A stretch of DNA of 64,000 nucleotides, taken from the NCBI GenBank assembly GCA_003134855.1, contig PLCS01000001.1, positions 1 to 64,000 of the forward strand, read 5' to 3'. This stretch comes from Acidobacteriaceae bacterium (GTDB lineage Bacteria > Acidobacteriota > Terriglobia > Terriglobales > Acidobacteriaceae). A model generated the notes under the pieces. It worked only from the letters and a program-made list of their open reading frames with translations. It ran no database searches and was not told where the DNA came from. Positions 1 to 9,105 of this stretch are shown here, one piece after another. A program made the translations under genes and the position numbers. Position 1 is the first letter of the stretch. Each line of letters begins with the position of its first letter.

Positions 1-1340
1 CCGCCCTTGACGATGTCCTTGAGATAGATAACGCCCAAAGCTGCGGCATTCTCTGCGACGACCAGGGGCGTCCCGCCTGCGCCGGCGATCTCTTCTACCT
101 GCTCGGCGACCTTCTTGGGCAGCGAGGAGCCTTGCTCTTCCAGGAAACGGGTAATGGCGTCCACGGAGCCCTTCCGGATAATCTTGCCCGGCAGATTGAC
201 GCCGCTCATGCGGGTCTGGGCACTGAAGGGCACGAACTCGGCGTGGATTTCGCTGATATCGCGCCCCCGCAAGTTGTACTTCTCCTTTGCCAGGACGACG
301 ATTGAGCGGCCTTCGGGGGTTTCGTCCGAGAGCGAGGCAAATTGGGCAGCGTCGGCCAGACGCTCAGGACTGATGCCCGGAGCGGTAAAGAACTCGGTGG
401 CCTGGCGATTGCCCAGGGTAATGGTGCCAGTTTTGTCGAGGAGTAGGGTGTTGACGTCGCCGGCGGCCTCGACGGCCCGTCCGCTCATGGCCAGCACGTT
501 GTACTGGACGAGGCGATCCATACCGGCGATACCGATGGCCGACAGCAGTCCACCGATGGTGGTGGGAATCAGGCAGACCAGGAGCGAGACCAGCACAAAG
601 ACGGTCTGCGGGGCGTGGGAGTACATCGCAAAGGGTTGCAATGTGACCACGGCGAGCAGAAAAACAATGGTGAGGCCAGAGAGCAGAATGCTCAACGCGA
701 TCTCGTTGGGCGTCTTCTGGCGGGTGGCGCCCTCGACCAGTGCGATCATGCGGTCGAGGAAGGTCTCGCCGGGGTTGGAAGTGATGCGGACCTTGATCCA
801 GTCCGACAAGACCTTCGTCCCGCCGGTTACGGCCGAGCGGTCGCCGCCGGCCTCGCGGATGACCGGGGCCGATTCGCCAGTAATAGCCGATTCGTCCACC
901 GAGGCCACGCCCTCGATGACCTCGCCGTCGCCTGCAATGTAGTTGCCAGCCTCGACGTAGATCACGTCGCCCAGGCGGAGCAGGCCGCTGGCGATCCCTT
1001 CAAAACCACCGTCGGCGGTGTACCGGTTCGCAATGGTCTCGCCCTTGGCCTTGCGTAGCGTGTCGGCCTGGGCCTTGCCGCGTCCCTCGGCCATGGCCTC
1101 GGCAAAGTTGGCGAACAGCACCGTGACCCACAGCCAGAGGGTGATCTGTAGGTTGAAGCCGAAGCCGGCGCGATGATGAACCGTGTTGTCGATGAGCAGC
1201 GCCGTGGTGAGCACAGCACCCACCTCGACGACAAACATCACTGGATTCTTGACCATGCCGCGGGGATTGAGCTTGCGGACCGAGTCCACAAGCGCCTGGG
1301 CCATGATTTCCGTGTTCCAAAGACTCTTTTTTTCAAGCAT
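1..1340 (-). CDS. kdpB: Potassium-transporting P-type ATPase subunit B (KdpB), partial
   Basis: Catalytic ATP-hydrolysing subunit of the high-affinity K+ pump KdpFABC in the inner membrane. The first 446 residues are visible; the frame stays open to the left edge, so about a third of a usual ~680-residue KdpB is missing. Seen: the TGES actuator-domain motif, the phosphorylation motif DKTGT with the acceptor Asp at residue 302, and a following nucleotide-binding domain ([12 protein letters not shown]). The start is the ATG at 1340, with AGGACAAGG a little upstream. It lies 36 bases after kdpA. kdpC would be expected just outside the window. Confidence 0.97.
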   Translation of the reverse strand, partial: MLEKKSLWNTEIMAQALVDSVRKLNPRGMVKNPVMFVVEVGAVLTTALLIDNTVHHRAGFGFNLQITLWLWVTVLFANFAEAMAEGRGKAQADTLRKAKGETIANRYTADGGFEGIASGLLRLGDVIYVEAGNYIAGDGEVIEGVASVDESAITGESAPVIREAGGDRSAVTGGTKVLSDWIKVRITSNPGETFLDRMIALVEGATRQKTPNEIALSILLSGLTIVFLLAVVTLQPFAMYSHAPQTVFVLVSLLVCLIPTTIGGLLSAIGIAGMDRLVQYNVLAMSGRAVEAAGDVNTLLLDKTGTITLGNRQATEFFTAPGISPERLADAAQFASLSDETPEGRSIVVLAKEKYNLRGRDISEIHAEFVPFSAQTRMSGVNLPGKIIRKGSVDAITRFLEEQGSSLPKKVAEQVEEIAGAGGTPLVVAENAAALGVIYLKDIVKG

Positions 1341-1376
1341 GACAGTCCGTTTCGCCTTGTCCTGATGCGGTATCGG

Positions 1377-3101
1377 TTAGAAAAGCTGGCCTGCCTTGAG
1401 TGACAGGTGTTCCAGGATGGGTCCCAGGCTCAACGCCGGGAAGAAGGTGAGGGCGCTCAGAATGAGAATCACGCTGACCAGCAGCACGGTGAACAGCGCG
1501 GTGTTCACAGGGAAGGTTCCCGGCGAGGGCGGCACACTCTTTTTGCTTGCCAGATTGCCGGCCAAAGCCAGCACCGGAACGATCATGAGGAAGCGCCCCG
1601 CTAGCATGGTGAAGCCGAGCATTACGTTGTACCACCAGGTGTTGGCGTTAAGTCCGGCAAACGCCGAGCCGTTGTTGGCCGCCGCGGAGGTGAAGGCGTA
1701 GAGGATCTCGGTGAACCCGTGCGGGCCCTGATTGCCCAGGCTGCTGAGGCCGATGTTGGGCGAGAGCACGAAGATGGCCGTAAACGTGAGGATGATGAGC
1801 GGGAAGATGAGCACGTAGAGCATGGTCATCTTCACGTCGTAGGCCTCGATCTTCTTGCCCAGGTACTCGGGGGTTCGGCCCACCATGAGGCCGGCAACGA
1901 AGACCGAGAGCACCACCATGATCAACATGCCGTACAAGCCCGAACCCACGCCGCCAAAGACCACCTCGCCGAACATGAGGTTGATGAGCACCATCATGCC
2001 GCCCAGTGGAGTAAGCGAATCGTGCATGGTGTTGACCGCGCCGCAACTGGCGTCGGTGGTGATGGTGGCAAACAGCGAGGATTGGGAGACACCGTTGCGG
2101 ACCTCCTTGCCCTCCATGTTGCCGGCCGGAGCGGTGGCACTGCCGGTCTGCGCCGCGCCGTGGATGAGCAGATGCGGATGCGACTCAGCCCAGTAGACGG
2201 TGGTGAATCCGACGGCAAAGAGCACAAACATCGCGGCCAGCACAGCCCAGCCGTGGCCCGGCGAGCCGGTGATGCGGCCCAGTGTATACGTGAGTCCTGC
2301 GCCAATCGAGAAGATCAAGAACATTTCGTAGAGGTTCGAGAGCGGCGTGGGGTTCTCGAAGGGATGGGCGCTGTTGGCGTTGAAGAATCCGCCGCCGTTG
2401 GTGCCCATTTCCTTAATGACTTCCTGCGAGGCTACGGGGCCCTGCGCGATCGTCTGCGTTTGGCCTTCCAGCGTATGCACCGAGGTGTAGGCCTTCAGGT
2501 TCTGCGGAACGCCCTGTGCGACCAGCAGCAGTGCGCCGATGATGGAGGCCGGCAGCAGCACATAGAGCAGTGTGCGCGTCGTGTCCACCCAGAAGTTGCC
2601 TATGGTGGCCGAGCTGGTCCGCTTGATGGCCCGGATCAGCGCCACGGCCACCGCGATGCCCATCGCCGCCGAGAGGAAGTTGTGATACGCGAGGCCGGCC
2701 ATCTGGGTGAGATAGCTCATCGTGGTCTCGGGCACGTACGACTGCCAGTTGGTGTTAGTGGTAAAGCTGGCGGCCGTGTTCCAGGCCAGGTCCGGTCCCA
2801 CATTGGCGAGCCCTTGCGGATTCCAAGGGAGCAAATGTTGTAGCCGCTCAATGCCGTAGGTGACTACCAGGCTCACGGCAGAGATGCCCAGCACCGAATA
2901 AGCATATTCGCGCCAATTCATCTCCTTGTCGGCGTGGATGCCGCACAGCTTGTAAATGAGCCGTTCAATGGGACGAAGGACCGGATCCAGCCAGGTGCGT
3001 TCACCCTCCAGTACGCGGGCAAGATAAATGCCCACCGGGCGAACACTCGCAAGCAAGATCGCGGAGAATATGGCAAATTGCAACCAACCGTTTGCGGACA
3101 T
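1377..3101 (-). CDS. kdpA: Potassium-transporting ATPase subunit A (KdpA)
   Basis: K+-selective channel-like subunit of KdpFABC, an inner-membrane protein with about ten membrane segments. It has 574 residues, normal for the family. The four pore-loop signatures are visible in order: SFTTNTNWQSY, NGGGFFNANSAHPFENPT, TTDASCGAVNTMHDSLTPLGG-like, and FTSAAANNGSAFAG. The ATG at 3101 follows the kdpF stop by one base, so the two are translationally linked. Part of the operon small ORF-kdpF-kdpA-kdpB. Confidence 0.97.
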   Translation of the reverse strand: MSANGWLQFAIFSAILLASVRPVGIYLARVLEGERTWLDPVLRPIERLIYKLCGIHADKEMNWREYAYSVLGISAVSLVVTYGIERLQHLLPWNPQGLANVGPDLAWNTAASFTTNTNWQSYVPETTMSYLTQMAGLAYHNFLSAAMGIAVAVALIRAIKRTSSATIGNFWVDTTRTLLYVLLPASIIGALLLVAQGVPQNLKAYTSVHTLEGQTQTIAQGPVASQEVIKEMGTNGGGFFNANSAHPFENPTPLSNLYEMFLIFSIGAGLTYTLGRITGSPGHGWAVLAAMFVLFAVGFTTVYWAESHPHLLIHGAAQTGSATAPAGNMEGKEVRNGVSQSSLFATITTDASCGAVNTMHDSLTPLGGMMVLINLMFGEVVFGGVGSGLYGMLIMVVLSVFVAGLMVGRTPEYLGKKIEAYDVKMTMLYVLIFPLIILTFTAIFVLSPNIGLSSLGNQGPHGFTEILYAFTSAAANNGSAFAGLNANTWWYNVMLGFTMLAGRFLMIVPVLALAGNLASKKSVPPSPGTFPVNTALFTVLLVSVILILSALTFFPALSLGPILEHLSLKAGQLF

Positions 3102-3102
3102 G

Positions 3103-3192
3103 TTAGAACTTCTCCGGGAAAAGTAGGGTGGTGATGAGGTAGCCGAACAGCAAAACAGACAGAATCAGCGCAAATCCAGTGATGATATCCAT
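3103..3192 (-). CDS. kdpF: Potassium-transporting ATPase subunit F (KdpF)
   Basis: A 29-residue single-span membrane peptide that stabilises the Kdp complex. The translation starts MDIITGFALILSVLLFGYL and ends LLFPEKF, which matches the KdpF pattern of one hydrophobic helix followed by a Pro-Glu-Lys-Phe tail. It sits directly before kdpA, the normal KdpF position. Confidence 0.92.
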   Translation of the reverse strand: MDIITGFALILSVLLFGYLITTLLFPEKF

Positions 3193-3195
3193 GGG

Positions 3196-3282
3196 TTACC
3201 TCAACTTCTGGCAAGCCTTGACGTAGAGAAACGCCAGGCCGAAGAAAACTGCCGTGAACAGCAACATCGTTACATCTTGCAT
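3196..3282 (-). CDS. 28-residue membrane peptide upstream of kdpF
   Basis: A tiny open frame starting MQDVTMLLFTAVFFGLAFLY and ending VKACQKLR. One hydrophobic helix is followed by a short basic tail. It ends three bases before the kdpF start, so it is co-transcribed and probably translationally coupled with the Kdp operon. I recall similar unnamed micro-proteins before kdpF in other genomes, but give no name. Its shape (helix plus Cys/Arg/Lys tail) suggests a second small accessory subunit. Function is inferred from position only. Confidence 0.7.
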   Translation of the reverse strand: MQDVTMLLFTAVFFGLAFLYVKACQKLR

Positions 3283-3430
3283 AGCATGTCTCACTTTTTC
3301 ATCTGGTGAACTGCATCCGGGGCTGTCACTTCCCAGGAGGTTGATCCCCGGCGCTGCCATAAACCGAGCGGGAGTCAGGGTTTATGCCTTATGCGGAATC
3401 TTGCCTTTAAGGCCATCAAGCCCGAAAGTC

Positions 3431-3580
3431 TCAGCTCCACCAACGTCGTGAATGTGGGGGTTGGCCCTGCGAATTGGCTCTTCTTTGACGGTTCAAATCG
3501 CGCTGAGTGCCTATCAGCACATAGATCATGAATGCCACGCTTACGGCGCCGAACGCGCATATTACGACCTTTTCAACCAC
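3431..3580 (-). CDS. Possible small single-span membrane protein in Kdp locus
   Basis: A candidate 49-codon frame with GTG start, preceded by GGAAGG at a workable distance. It has one hydrophobic stretch (VVICAFGAVSVAFMIYVLIG) and a basic, polar tail. It lies between the kdpE-like gene and the 28-residue Kdp peptide. No family is recognised. Nothing else is recognised in the rest of the 3283-3751 gap, which could also hold the kdp promoter or leader. Confidence 0.33.
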   Translation of the reverse strand: MVEKVVICAFGAVSVAFMIYVLIGTQRDLNRQRRANSQGQPPHSRRWWS

Positions 3581-3751
3581 CGCGCACCTTCCAAACAGGC
3601 TGTCTAGCACCAGCCTGCACAATAGGAAGGTTAGGACTCCTCATCTAATGAAGTCCTGAAGATTGCCTAATTATTTCCTAAAGAGATTGGCTCAGATTGG
3701 TATGGGCGCGAGGCGGTTCATAAGCGCGAATTGTCAATGAATGAGCAGGAG

Positions 3752-4453
3752 CTAGGTTTTGCTGGGGGGCAACTGAAATCTGTACCCTAACCATGGCTCT
3801 GTGAGGATATAGCGGGGCTTGGAGGGGTCAGGCTCTATCTTCTTGCGAAGCTGGTTGACGAGAACGTGCAAATATTCGACTTCGCCGCCATAGTCTGGTC
3901 CCCAAATAGTTTGAAGAATCTTTGCGTGGGGAATCGAGACATTCGGATTCGCAATCAAATAATTGAGGACCTCGAACTGCTTGGGAGTCAGGCGCACGTC
4001 ACGCCCTTGAATCGAAACGTGATGACTATCCAGATCCAATTGGACGTCACCGAATGTCATGATACTCGCTCCTTGGCGAGGTGATAAGGGGGAACGCCGC
4101 AGGTTTGCGCGAAGACGCGCGAGGAGTTCAGGCATACTGAACGGCTTTGTGATGTAGTCATCCGCGCCTGCGTCCAAGGCTTCGATTTTCTCCAGTTCGG
4201 TCTTTCTAACAGTAAGCATGATGATCCCGATGTCTGAATGCTCCCGAATTGAACGACAGGCTTCGATTCCGCCCATTCCCGGCATATTCCGGTCCAGGAT
4301 GACCAGGTCATAGCGTTCTTCTCGCAGCTTCTCCAGCGCTGCTTCGCCACTTCGGACATCGCTGATGATGTATCCCTGCTTGGTTAACGCCGCCTTCATC
4401 ACTCGCCGAAGCTGCGGATCATCATCGACAACGAGAATCTTTGACGTCTTCAT
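3752..4453 (-). CDS. KdpE-like response regulator (OmpR family)
   Basis: A 233-residue two-component regulator. The receiver domain covers about residues 5-117 with the acidic pair DDD, acceptor Asp54 (VILDRNMPG) and a conserved Lys in TKPFSMPEL. It is followed by an OmpR/PhoB winged helix (LTPKQFEVLNYLIANPN and EVEYLHVLVNQLRKKIEPD). The last pattern is typical of KdpE. It overlaps the upstream kinase by four bases (ATGA), so the pair is translationally coupled. It probably activates the kdp genes just downstream; that is inference from synteny. Confidence 0.88.
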   Translation of the reverse strand: MKTSKILVVDDDPQLRRVMKAALTKQGYIISDVRSGEAALEKLREERYDLVILDRNMPGMGGIEACRSIREHSDIGIIMLTVRKTELEKIEALDAGADDYITKPFSMPELLARLRANLRRSPLSPRQGASIMTFGDVQLDLDSHHVSIQGRDVRLTPKQFEVLNYLIANPNVSIPHAKILQTIWGPDYGGEVEYLHVLVNQLRKKIEPDPSKPRYILTEPWLGYRFQLPPSKT

Positions 4454-5946
4454 GACAACTGGACCTCATGAAACGCTTGTAACGTGAACGAGAATTGGGC
4501 GCCGCCTTCAGAAGTGTTCTGCAGTCGCAACTTTCCATGATGCGCCCGCACGATGTCGCGCGCAATGCTCAGCCCCATTCCAGTCCCGGCCACCGATTCC
4601 TGCGTCTGCTTTCCACGATAGAAACGCTCGAAAACCGCCTCAAGTTCGTCTGGAGGGATACCCGGGCCGTAATCACGAACGGATATTGTGACGGTATCCC
4701 CGACCTGGTTTGCCGATATTACGATCGTCGTCTCAGGAGGGGAATACTTGACGGCATTGCCCAGCAACTGCCGCAGGGCCAAGCCGATCATATCTGGATC
4801 CGCATCGACGGACGAAATGTCTTCCTGAATCTGGACCTTCAGCGGGCGACCGTCCAACAGCGTCTTCATGCGATGAAGTGAAGAGTGAATGAGTTCCGGC
4901 ACAGAAACCTGGCGGCGGCGTATTTGAGGCTTACCGGACTCGATCCGCGCCATGTCTGTGGTTTCATTGATCATTTCGCTCAACCTGTCCGTCTCTTCCT
5001 CCACAACAGCCAGAAAGTCGTCCTCCTCTGGTTCATGCCTGTATTCAGAGCGCACGGTGGTGATGGCACTTTTAATGGAAGTGAGGGGGGTGAGAAAATC
5101 GTGCGCCAGCGCGTCGAGGAGAATGCTACGTAGCCGTTCATTTCGTCGCGCTACTTCCAGTCTTCCAAGAGCGATCTGTTGGCGGGCATGCTCGATTGCG
5201 ATTGCAACCAGATTTGCGATTGCTTGCACAGCAGGTTCCGACAATGCCGGGCCGATCGCTCCCAGGCTTCCGAGCACTGTTCCTCCGAGCGCGACCGGGA
5301 CAACAATTGCCTCGATGCCAGCGGGAGTCGATGCTTTTCGGGAGACAAACCATGCCGCTTCCCCAATGGCAACGGAACGCAGCATATCTTGCTCGATCCT
5401 CTGATCTTCAACTCCCGCGAAATGAATCTCTCCAGTCTGCCTGTCGCAAAAGGCAACTGCAAAGAAGCCCGACTGAGTCCTGACGCTGGCCGCTACCTGG
5501 GGCCCAAGCTCGATTGTGTTATCGATCAGCATCAGCGACAGGCTAAGCTGATAGAGACGCTCTACCTCGATCCTGCGAGCCTGAGCTTCCGCCGCGCGGT
5601 TGCGAACACTTGCCGAGAGTTGGCTCGCCGTGATTGCCGTGACCATAAAGACAAAAAGCGCTACCCAGTTTTGAGGGTCCGCGATAGTGAGGGACAGAAT
5701 CGGCGGGAGAAAATAATAGTTGAGGCAGAGCATCGCGGCCACAGAGGTCACGAACGATTCAGTGAGACCCCATCGGGCTGCTACGACAAGCACTGCAAGC
5801 ACGTATGCGAAGCCCACAATCAGGGCATTGACATTCAAAACAGAGAAGGCAATCCAGGTGATTGCCGCGACGAGCATAAGGCAGGCCAGCATCCGCAGTA
5901 CCCGGATGCCAACTCGTTTCGCGGACATGGATTTCGAGGAGTTCAT
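4450..5946 (-). CDS. Short-form KdpD-like sensor histidine kinase
   Basis: A 498-residue membrane kinase. It starts with a four-helix DUF4118-type bundle (about residues 15-110), then a GAF-like segment, a HisKA region with phospho-His282 (LLDALAHDFLTPLTS) and an HATPase_c domain (GNAVKYSPP, RDYGPGIPPDE, GTGMGLSIARDI). The family's long cytoplasmic N-terminal KdpD and USP domains are absent, so the signal it reads may differ from classical KdpD. It is coupled with the kdpE-like gene by a four-base overlap. One of two such pairs in the locus. Confidence 0.88.
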   Translation of the reverse strand: MNSSKSMSAKRVGIRVLRMLACLMLVAAITWIAFSVLNVNALIVGFAYVLAVLVVAARWGLTESFVTSVAAMLCLNYYFLPPILSLTIADPQNWVALFVFMVTAITASQLSASVRNRAAEAQARRIEVERLYQLSLSLMLIDNTIELGPQVAASVRTQSGFFAVAFCDRQTGEIHFAGVEDQRIEQDMLRSVAIGEAAWFVSRKASTPAGIEAIVVPVALGGTVLGSLGAIGPALSEPAVQAIANLVAIAIEHARQQIALGRLEVARRNERLRSILLDALAHDFLTPLTSIKSAITTVRSEYRHEPEEDDFLAVVEEETDRLSEMINETTDMARIESGKPQIRRRQVSVPELIHSSLHRMKTLLDGRPLKVQIQEDISSVDADPDMIGLALRQLLGNAVKYSPPETTIVISANQVGDTVTISVRDYGPGIPPDELEAVFERFYRGKQTQESVAGTGMGLSIARDIVRAHHGKLRLQNTSEGGAQFSFTLQAFHEVQLS

Positions 5947-6047
5947 ATATTGCGCCGTTTCAAAGACAATTTTAACTCTCCAAGGCGAATAGGGCTTATG
6001 CGGTCGGGTTGACGGTCATACAACGTCCTGATGGGTAATGGTCGGCT

Positions 6048-6263
6048 GGCCAGCAACTTCGCTGGACGAGTCCTTAGCCGAGATCCAGGCGGCGTTACCT
6101 GAAGAAAGAGCCGTCCGGCTCGCTTTTCATGTTTACGTTCGTACCCTCATACACTGAATGCGGACAAAAAGGCCACAACGCAACCGCCGATTCTAAGGTT
6201 TCCTTTTCCGGCGTAATCCCGCAAAGGTTTCAGCAAAGGACTCGTCCGGCGAAGTTGCTGGCC
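6048..6263. repeat. Inverted repeat pair (27-base arms) around the end of a small membrane gene
   Basis: The arm 6048-6074 is the reverse complement of 6237-6263 with 26 of 27 bases matching. The right arm encodes the Trp-Pro-Ala-Thr-Ser-Pro-Asp-Glu-Ser part of the small membrane protein ending at 6193. Read on the plus strand, the left arm encodes nearly the same residues (GWPATSLDESLAE) within a 40-codon frame. This looks like a degraded inverted copy of the gene's tail, though a long hairpin is also possible. Confidence 0.7.
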
Positions 6264-6429
6264 AACCGGCTATGACCAAAAACACATCGAGAACAAAGAG
6301 CGCAATGGCAATGTCGTTGAAGAGTGTCGCCTGACGCAGATTCGGCCAGAGTTGATTGGCAGACCAAAAAAGGAAGGCCGCTGCAAGCATGATCGCCTTA
6401 ATGAATTCCATGCGCGCAGGTCGGCGCAC
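6193..6429 (-). CDS. Small two-span membrane protein in Kdp locus
   Basis: A frame of 78 codons from GTG at 6429, or 72 codons from an internal ATG at 6411 (MEFIKAIMLAAAFLFWSANQ). It has two hydrophobic segments and ends in a basic RRKRKP tail. No family name is assigned. It follows the 60-residue membrane protein by three bases, in the same orientation as the two sensor/regulator pairs, which suggests co-expression. Its last third is duplicated in inverted form at 6048-6074. Confidence 0.6.
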   Translation of the reverse strand: MRRPARMEFIKAIMLAAAFLFWSANQLWPNLRQATLFNDIAIALFVLDVFLVIAGWPATSPDESFAETFAGLRRKRKP

Positions 6430-6432
6430 AAA

Positions 6433-6615
6433 CTAATATACGATATATGCGAACGCGATCATGGCAAGTGGAAATGAAGCAAGAGTGTCGTGCGCTCTGG
6501 CAGGGAACAGTTGCGGAAACGCATCCCAGAAGAACAGCACTCCGACGCTTGCGAGCGTGACTCCACCAAGAATCACCGGGAAGGCTCTGCGGGTCTGATT
6601 TAGACGACTGCACAT
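6433..6615 (-). CDS. Small two-span membrane protein in Kdp locus
   Basis: A 60-residue frame with two hydrophobic stretches (VILGGVTLASVGVLFFW and FPLAMIAFAYIVY). It lies between the upstream response regulator (ends 6721) and the next small membrane gene. No clear ribosome-binding site is seen before the ATG at 6615. No family recognised. It may act with the neighbouring sensors or with the Kdp pump, but only the location suggests this. Confidence 0.55.
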   Translation of the reverse strand: MCSRLNQTRRAFPVILGGVTLASVGVLFFWDAFPQLFPARAHDTLASFPLAMIAFAYIVY

Positions 6616-6720
6616 AGTTTAGTATTGACCACGTTATAAAAAGAAGCCATAAGGGTTCCTCAAAGAAAAAGAATTCGCATTTTCAACAACTCGCACAATC
6701 ATAGGGCTGCGAGTCGCATC

Positions 6721-7446
6721 TCAAGATTCTTGCGGCAGTTCATTAAATCGGTATCCGACGTATGCATCTGTCAACAAATACTGCGGGTTCTTTGGATCGT
6801 CTTCGATTTTCTTGCGAAGTTGACGGACAAACGTTCGCAGGTACTCGAGCTCGTTTCCATACTCCGGCCCCCACACGGACTTGAGTAAGCGGGCGTGTGG
6901 AATCGGCTCGCCGGCGTGCATCATCAAGTAGTGCAGCATCTCAAACTCCTTGGGCGTCATATGAATTGGGCGGCCACTCTTCAGCACCCTGTATTTCACC
7001 GGGTCCAGTTCTAGTTGGCCATGGCGAATCGGCGCGTCCCGGTTGGTCTCCTGCACATTTCTTCTGCGCACAGCCGAGCGCAGCCGAGCCGTCAACTCCC
7101 GCACTTGAAATGGCTTCGTGATGTAATCGTCGGCGCCGGCATCCAGGGCGAGCACTTTGTCATCCTCGCTATCCATTACGGTCAACATCAGGATCGGCAA
7201 GCGCGCCACCGCCCGCCGTATGCAGCGGCAGGCTTCTACTCCGCCCATCCCCGGCATATCCACGTCCAACAATACGGCATCGAACCATGTCACGCGAGCC
7301 AGCGATAGCGCTTCCTCTCCGCGAGCCGCTTCCACTACCGTGAAGCCCATGCCCGTCAATGTCACACGCAAAGCCCGCCGCGTGGAACTGTCGTCGTCCA
7401 CTACCAGGATCGTGCCCTGCCCAGCATTCGACTGCTCCGTATTCAA
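6721..7446 (-). CDS. KdpE-like response regulator, second copy
   Basis: A 241-residue OmpR-family regulator. It has an acidic pair (VVDDDS), acceptor Asp61 (LLDVDMPG), a conserved Lys in ITKPFQVREL and a winged-helix effector with the KdpE-type segment ELEYLRTFVRQLRKKIEDD. It overlaps its partner kinase by four bases. Similar in layout to the regulator at 3752-4453 but clearly diverged, so this is an old duplication or separate acquisition. Target genes unknown; the kdp genes are the nearest candidates. Confidence 0.87.
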   Translation of the reverse strand: MNTEQSNAGQGTILVVDDDSSTRRALRVTLTGMGFTVVEAARGEEALSLARVTWFDAVLLDVDMPGMGGVEACRCIRRAVARLPILMLTVMDSEDDKVLALDAGADDYITKPFQVRELTARLRSAVRRRNVQETNRDAPIRHGQLELDPVKYRVLKSGRPIHMTPKEFEMLHYLMMHAGEPIPHARLLKSVWGPEYGNELEYLRTFVRQLRKKIEDDPKNPQYLLTDAYVGYRFNELPQES

Positions 7447-8915
7447 TGCGTCCTCCTTGCGTCCATGGGAAGGGAAAGAAAGAATGTCGTTCCTTCCTTA
7501 TTATCACTGATGACCCACACATGCCCATGATGAGCCTCGGCTGCCTTCCTTACAACGGAGAGCCCGATGCCAGTACCGGGAACAGCATCTTTCGACTCAT
7601 TTGACCGGTAAAAGCGCTCGAATATCCTTTCCCGGTCTTCAATCCGAATCATCGATCCGAAGTTATGAACGGAAAACAAAACTTCGGTATGGCTCGCTCG
7701 CGCGGCAATCTCAATCAGCGTTCCGGCCGACGAGTACTTCCGCGCATTGTCGATGTACTGCGTCAGAATCATTGCCAGTAATTCGCGATCCGCGCGCACA
7801 GTCAATGAACGATTCTCCAGCGCTACCTGAATGCTGTTCCTTTCCGTTTCCGCCGGATGGCTGGCCAATACGTCGTACACCAAATCAGCCACCTTTACGT
7901 CGGCTGTATCTAGGCCTACCTGCTTCGCCTCAAGCTTAGCCGCTTTCAGAAGCTGTGTGCACAATTTGTTCAATCGCACCGCTTCCCCGTCGATCAGCGT
8001 CACCAGATCGCGTTGCGACTCCGTCAACCCCCCCAGCTCAAGCAAGCCGGAACTAGCCGTCTGAACCGCGGTCAGCGGCGTCTTGAACTCATGCGCGAGC
8101 GCATCCATTACCGTCGCCCGCAACTGCTCGCCCTTTTTCGTCGTCTCCGTTCTTTCTTCCTTGTCGAACCACTGGTGCCGGTCAATCGCAATTGCGGCAA
8201 GAGACGCAAGCGCATCGACCACAAGAGAACTGAGTTTCCCCCGCACCACTAAAGCGCCCACAGGTCCAGGTCCGGCTCGCAGGATGCGTTGCCAAGTCTG
8301 AGTGCTCGCGTCATCCTGCGAAGCATCGCGCAAATAGCATTCTTTGGCCAGATCTTCTTCGCCCGCCTCCCAATCGCCCATCCTGTCCTGGCGGCTCAGG
8401 TTCACGTCGAACAAGGCCACCGCTCGCGCGTTGAATATGCGATGAATCAAAACAGCAAGCTGCGGTCCCTGCGGCTGGCGCAAATCCAGCAGAAGCGAAC
8501 TGCGGCTCAACTCATACAACTGCTCCATCTCTGCGCGATGAGCGGCAGCCTTTCTTGAGCTTCGCAGCTCTTTTGCCGACAATCTGCTGATTACAATCGT
8601 CGTTATTTCAAATGCTCCAAGCGCAACCACCTCCTGCGGATCTGTCATATAAAAGTGGAATAGAGGCTGTGTAAAAAAGTAGTCCAGACAGACAACCGCC
8701 AGAAGTGAAATTAGCGATGCCTGCCAGAATCCGAAGCGCGACGCTACGGCCACGACAATCAACAAATAGAGGAGGCCGATTGTCAACAGGTTAACCTGCA
8801 GAACAAACCCGCAGTAGGTCAGCAGAACGAGAACGGCGCTGGCTGCCACGCACTGCGCCAGAGTCCGAAGTCTTCGCGGCTGTTGCGCCGGTTTCAGCAC
8901 GACTGGATTTGCCAT
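7443..8915 (-). CDS. Short-form KdpD-like sensor histidine kinase, second copy
   Basis: A 490-residue membrane kinase with a DUF4118-type four-helix region (about residues 20-110), a linker with GAF-like character, HisKA with phospho-His275 (MDALAHEFKTPLTAVQ) and HATPase_c (DNARKYSSAG, GTGIGLSVVRKAAEAHHG). Like the other kinase here it lacks the N-terminal KdpD/USP sensor domains. First gene of the minus-strand Kdp locus as far as can be seen. Transcription probably starts in the 190-base gap to its right. Confidence 0.87.
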   Translation of the reverse strand: MANPVVLKPAQQPRRLRTLAQCVAASAVLVLLTYCGFVLQVNLLTIGLLYLLIVVAVASRFGFWQASLISLLAVVCLDYFFTQPLFHFYMTDPQEVVALGAFEITTIVISRLSAKELRSSRKAAAHRAEMEQLYELSRSSLLLDLRQPQGPQLAVLIHRIFNARAVALFDVNLSRQDRMGDWEAGEEDLAKECYLRDASQDDASTQTWQRILRAGPGPVGALVVRGKLSSLVVDALASLAAIAIDRHQWFDKEERTETTKKGEQLRATVMDALAHEFKTPLTAVQTASSGLLELGGLTESQRDLVTLIDGEAVRLNKLCTQLLKAAKLEAKQVGLDTADVKVADLVYDVLASHPAETERNSIQVALENRSLTVRADRELLAMILTQYIDNARKYSSAGTLIEIAARASHTEVLFSVHNFGSMIRIEDRERIFERFYRSNESKDAVPGTGIGLSVVRKAAEAHHGHVWVISDNKEGTTFFLSLPMDARRTH

Positions 8916-9019
8916 CTGACTTGCACCTTGCTCAATTGGATTTCCAGCAAGCTTGATATAGCTTAACTGGAGTGTCGTGAAGGTATTATAAGGATTTCAT
9001 TTGTATGGTTTATAAGCAG

Positions 9020-9054
9020 GGCAGGGAGCGGGTCAATCAACCCCGCTCCCTGCC
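9020..9054 (-). terminator. Hairpin terminator candidate after secreted-protein gene
   Basis: Thirteen-base perfect arms, 9020-9032 and 9042-9054 (GGCAGGGAGCGGG and its complement), with a nine-base loop. It lies just downstream of the minus-strand gene ending at 9106. There is no strong U-run, so termination efficiency is uncertain. Confidence 0.55.
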
Positions 9055-9105
9055 GACCATCGTATACCAGGCTGCTCCTCTGGCAAAATACAGATGTGTC
9101 AAGCG

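Noticed and set aside
3283..3440. c-di-AMP (ydaO) riboswitch upstream of the kdp genes
   Set aside because: A GCCGGGGATC...CCCCGG pairing is visible, but the conserved ydaO core words could not be placed. A covariance-model scan would decide.
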